Shown here: positions 5,273 through 6,872 of the stretch, piece by piece
Layout of the letters: every line of letters begins with the position of its first letter
How positions within the stretch are numbered: position 1 is the first letter of the stretch
NCBI GenBank assembly: GCA_949093475.1
Contig: CARXAY010000072.1
Span: 1-6,872, forward strand
Source: an uncultured Oscillospiraceae bacterium
Lineage (GTDB): Bacteria > Bacillota > Clostridia > Oscillospirales > Oscillospiraceae
Reading direction: 5' to 3'
Length of the DNA stretch: 6,872 bases
Position numbers and translations under genes: made by a program
Notes under the pieces: model-generated
Database searches by the model: none
Seen by the model: the letters and a program-made list of their open reading frames with translations, nothing else
Told to the model about the DNA's origin: nothing

Positions 5273-6307
5273 ATGAAGAAGATTCTTGCGATCGCGCTTT
5301 GCGCCTGTCTGCTGGTGACCGGTCTGGTCGCCTGCGGCGAGAAGGAAGCGGACTACAAGCTGGGCATGGGCGTCGAGGTCAGCATGGGCAGCTCCGACAC
5401 CGGCAACGCTCAGGTGGACGCCACCGTGGCCACCGTTGTCACCGACAAGGACGGCAAGATCGTCGCCTGCCGCATCGACGTGGCTCAGAACAAGATGAAC
5501 GTCACCGACGGCGCTGTGGATACCGCCGCCACCTTCAAGACCAAGATGGAGCTGGGCGACGATTACGGCATGGCTCCCGTCGGCATCGACAACGACGGCA
5601 ACGGCGTGACCAAGGAGTGGTATGAGCAGGCTCACGCCATCGAGGAGTACGCCGTGGGCAAGACCGCCGCCGACATCACCAATATGCCCACTCAGGACGC
5701 CAACGGCCACACCATCTCCGCCGATCAGGCTCTGCTGGACGCCGGCTGCTCCATGCAGGTCACCGATTTTGTGAAGGCCATTGCCGCCGCCTGCAACGAC
5801 GAGCAGGGCATGACCTTCAAGTCCAAGGGCAAGTTCACTCTGGGCGTCGCCGCCAACACCAGCGCCGCCGATTCCACCCCCGCCACCGCTGAGGGCGACG
5901 GTCTGGCCGCTATGTACACCGACTTTGCCGCCGCTGTGGTGGAGGACGGCAAGATCGTGGCCGCCATCAATGACGCCATCCAGCCCAAGATCACCATCAA
6001 CACCGCCGGTGAGATCGTGGACACCGCCTTCACCGCCACCAAGCGCAACCTGAAGGGTGACTACGGCATGGCTCCCGTCGGCATCGACAACGATGGCAAC
6101 GGCGTGACCAAGGAGTGGTTCGAGCAGTCCGAGGCTTTCTCCAAGTTTGTGGTCGGCAAGACCGCTGACGAGGTTTCCGGTCTGCCCACTCAGGAAGCCG
6201 GCGGTCACACCATCTCCGCCGATCAGGGCCTGCTGGATGCCGGCTGCTCCATTCAGGTGACTTCCCTTCAGGCTACTACCGCTAAGGCTGCCACCAACGC
6301 CCGCTAA
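5273..6307 (+). CDS. Lipoprotein with two tandem FMN-binding-like domains
   Basis: This 344-residue lipoprotein is probably anchored on the outer face of the membrane. A signal peptide begins MKKILAIAL and ends at lipobox LVAC with lipid-bearing Cys21. Two copies of one domain follow, at about residues 28-175 and 188-341. Each copy has VVTDKDGKIVA or VVEDGKIVA, then DYGMAPVGIDNDGNGVTKEW, VGKTA, GHTISADQ and DAGCS-x-QVT. DGKI, GDDYGM, KEW and the C-terminal AGCS region resemble FMN_bind domain proteins of Clostridia, where the last region holds the Thr that carries phosphoester-linked FMN; here it is Ser160 and Ser326. This is my alignment by eye. The neighbouring ApbE-like gene, the enzyme that attaches such FMN, supports the reading. 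Codons are very biased to GCC/GAC/GGC/ACC, suggesting high expression. The ATG follows AAGGGAAG. Lipoprotein and duplication are certain; flavin binding is likely but untested. Confidence 0.82.
   Translation: MKKILAIALCACLLVTGLVACGEKEADYKLGMGVEVSMGSSDTGNAQVDATVATVVTDKDGKIVACRIDVAQNKMNVTDGAVDTAATFKTKMELGDDYGMAPVGIDNDGNGVTKEWYEQAHAIEEYAVGKTAADITNMPTQDANGHTISADQALLDAGCSMQVTDFVKAIAAACNDEQGMTFKSKGKFTLGVAANTSAADSTPATAEGDGLAAMYTDFAAAVVEDGKIVAAINDAIQPKITINTAGEIVDTAFTATKRNLKGDYGMAPVGIDNDGNGVTKEWFEQSEAFSKFVVGKTADEVSGLPTQEAGGHTISADQGLLDAGCSIQVTSLQATTAKAATNAR
5564..5629 (+). repeat. Direct repeat copy 1 within the lipoprotein gene
   Basis: These 66 bases encode YGMAPVGIDNDGNGVTKEWY plus Glu-Gln, and match bases 6062-6127 at 63 of 66 positions, at an offset of 498 bases (166 codons). 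The only changes are one synonymous Asp codon and a Tyr to Phe codon. The flanking parts of the two domains are much more diverged. Confidence 0.9.
6062..6127 (+). repeat. Direct repeat copy 2 within the lipoprotein gene
   Basis: This is the second copy of the 66-base block at 5564-5629, in the same frame, with Phe in place of Tyr near its end. A second, slightly less similar pair lies further on in each domain (about 5704-5760 and 6202-6258, encoding GHTISADQ through DAGCS), in the same register with no insertions. Confidence 0.9.
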
Positions 6308-6324
6308 ATCCAAGCAAATCTAAT

Positions 6325-6872
6325 ATGGGCATGAGGCTTTGGAAAAAGTTCATATGCCTGTGTTTTGCAATAGGGTTCCCCGTCTTTTTGACGGGGTGCC
6401 CTATTGTCGCGCAAAAGAAAGAACCGCAGGGAAAGATCTACTACACTTTTTTTGATACTGTCTCCACTATTTACAGCTATGCCGGAGACGCCGAGGCCGT
6501 GTTTGAGGAAAATACGGCGGCTGCGGAGACTTTGCTGGAGGACTACCACTGGCGGTTGGACATCTACCACGAATACAGCGGCGTCAACAACCTCTGCACC
6601 GTGAACAAGAACGCCGGGGGAGAGCCTGTTGCAGTGGATCAGGAGACCATGGATTTTCTGGTTTACGCCAAAGAGTTGTGCCGCCGGACGGATGGACAGG
6701 TGAACATCATGTTTGGCGCGGTACTCAAGCCGTGGCACGACTGCCGGGAGCGGGCGTCGAACGATCCGGCCGGCGCTGCCATCCCTGATATGGACGTTTT
6801 GGAGGAAGCTAAGACCCATACGGCGCTGGAGCTTCTGGAGCTGGACGAAGAGGCACTGACCGTCCGCATCTC
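6325..6872 (+). CDS. apbE: ApbE-family FAD:protein FMN transferase lipoprotein, 3' end missing
   Basis: ApbE takes FMN from FAD and joins it by a phosphoester bond to Thr (or Ser) of target proteins outside the cytoplasm, needing Mg2+. The frame from ATG 6325 is open to the window edge, giving 182 residues. A signal peptide with basic MRLWKKF and a hydrophobic core ends at lipobox LTGC (Cys25). Family motifs follow: FFDTVSTIYSY near residues 43-53, LDIYHEYSGVNNLCTVNKNA in place of the usual S-x-(I/L)-x-x-(I/L)N region, and YAKELCRRTDGQVNIMFGAV with LKPWHD, matching the TDGAFD-type substrate site. The later catalytic and metal region is beyond the window. The start is uncertain: ATG 6325 and ATG 6331 are both possible and no good ribosome site is visible. 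The gene begins 17 bases after the FMN-domain lipoprotein, so the two are probably one operon and likely enzyme and substrate. Confidence 0.9.
   Translation, partial: MGMRLWKKFICLCFAIGFPVFLTGCPIVAQKKEPQGKIYYTFFDTVSTIYSYAGDAEAVFEENTAAAETLLEDYHWRLDIYHEYSGVNNLCTVNKNAGGEPVAVDQETMDFLVYAKELCRRTDGQVNIMFGAVLKPWHDCRERASNDPAGAAIPDMDVLEEAKTHTALELLELDEEALTVRI
6368..6406 (+). other. Strong hairpin inside the apbE signal-peptide region
   Basis: CAATAGGG (6368-6375) pairs with CCCTATTG (6399-6406), and CCCCGTC (6378-6384) pairs with GACGGGG (6390-6396). They are separated by a 2x2 internal step (one T-G, one T-T) and a TTTTT loop, for 15 Watson-Crick pairs in total. It has the shape of a terminator stem but no T-run follows. 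It lies within coding sequence for the hydrophobic core and lipobox of ApbE. It may limit apbE expression relative to the upstream gene or protect the upstream mRNA's 3' end. Confidence 0.6.

Noticed and set aside
5165..6313. A 382-codon open frame on the - strand opposite the lipoprotein
   Set aside because: It is a Gly/Val/His-rich shadow of the strongly biased codons of the lipoprotein gene, and its repeats only copy the + strand duplication.
6404..6819. Short frames on either strand within the last 470 bases (such as - strand 6304-6819)
   Set aside because: The + strand frame from 6325 carries a signal peptide, lipobox and ApbE motifs through to the window edge, which explains the region; the others have no recognisable features.

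Overview
This window looks like chromosomal DNA from a GC-rich member of the Clostridia, most plausibly Oscillospirales/Oscillospiraceae (inference). The signs are Firmicutes-type AGGAGG ribosome sites, sigma-A promoters with 17-base spacers, tRNA genes with encoded CCA, an SLH-domain wall protein and lipobox lipoproteins, together with strong third-position G/C bias in most genes. I saw no phage, transposon or CRISPR material. Left part (1-4131, + strand): a branched-chain amino acid operon. It runs ilvB (5' end cut off), ilvN, a GNAT acetyltransferase resembling polyamine acetyltransferases, ilvC, and a small AT-richer gene of unknown function. It closes with a 17-bp hairpin that probably serves as a terminator in both directions. 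IlvB and IlvN form acetohydroxyacid synthase and IlvC performs the next step, so the operon covers the first two reactions of valine, leucine and isoleucine synthesis. The acetyltransferase is an unexpected insertion. Its 151-base leader holds an 18-codon arginine-rich reading frame and two mutually exclusive pairings, one of which would hide the acetyltransferase ribosome site. This is a candidate translational attenuator. Middle (4142-5109): on the - strand, a secreted protein made only of three SLH domains lies just downstream of tRNA-Arg(CCT), with a terminator-like hairpin between them. tRNA-Val(GAC) diverges on the + strand with a textbook promoter and terminator. Right part (5160-6872, + strand): a sigma-A promoter drives a lipoprotein made of two copies of a domain resembling Clostridial FMN-binding domains. 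Seventeen bases after it begins a second lipoprotein, recognisable as ApbE (FAD:protein FMN transferase), which runs off the window. The pair suggests an extracytoplasmic flavoprotein encoded beside the enzyme that flavinylates it. The presumed FMN-accepting position is Ser in both repeats rather than the usual Thr. A strong hairpin lies inside the apbE signal-peptide coding region. The most interesting items are the candidate leader-peptide attenuator, the duplicated flavin lipoprotein with its ApbE, and the tRNA-Arg/SLH arrangement.
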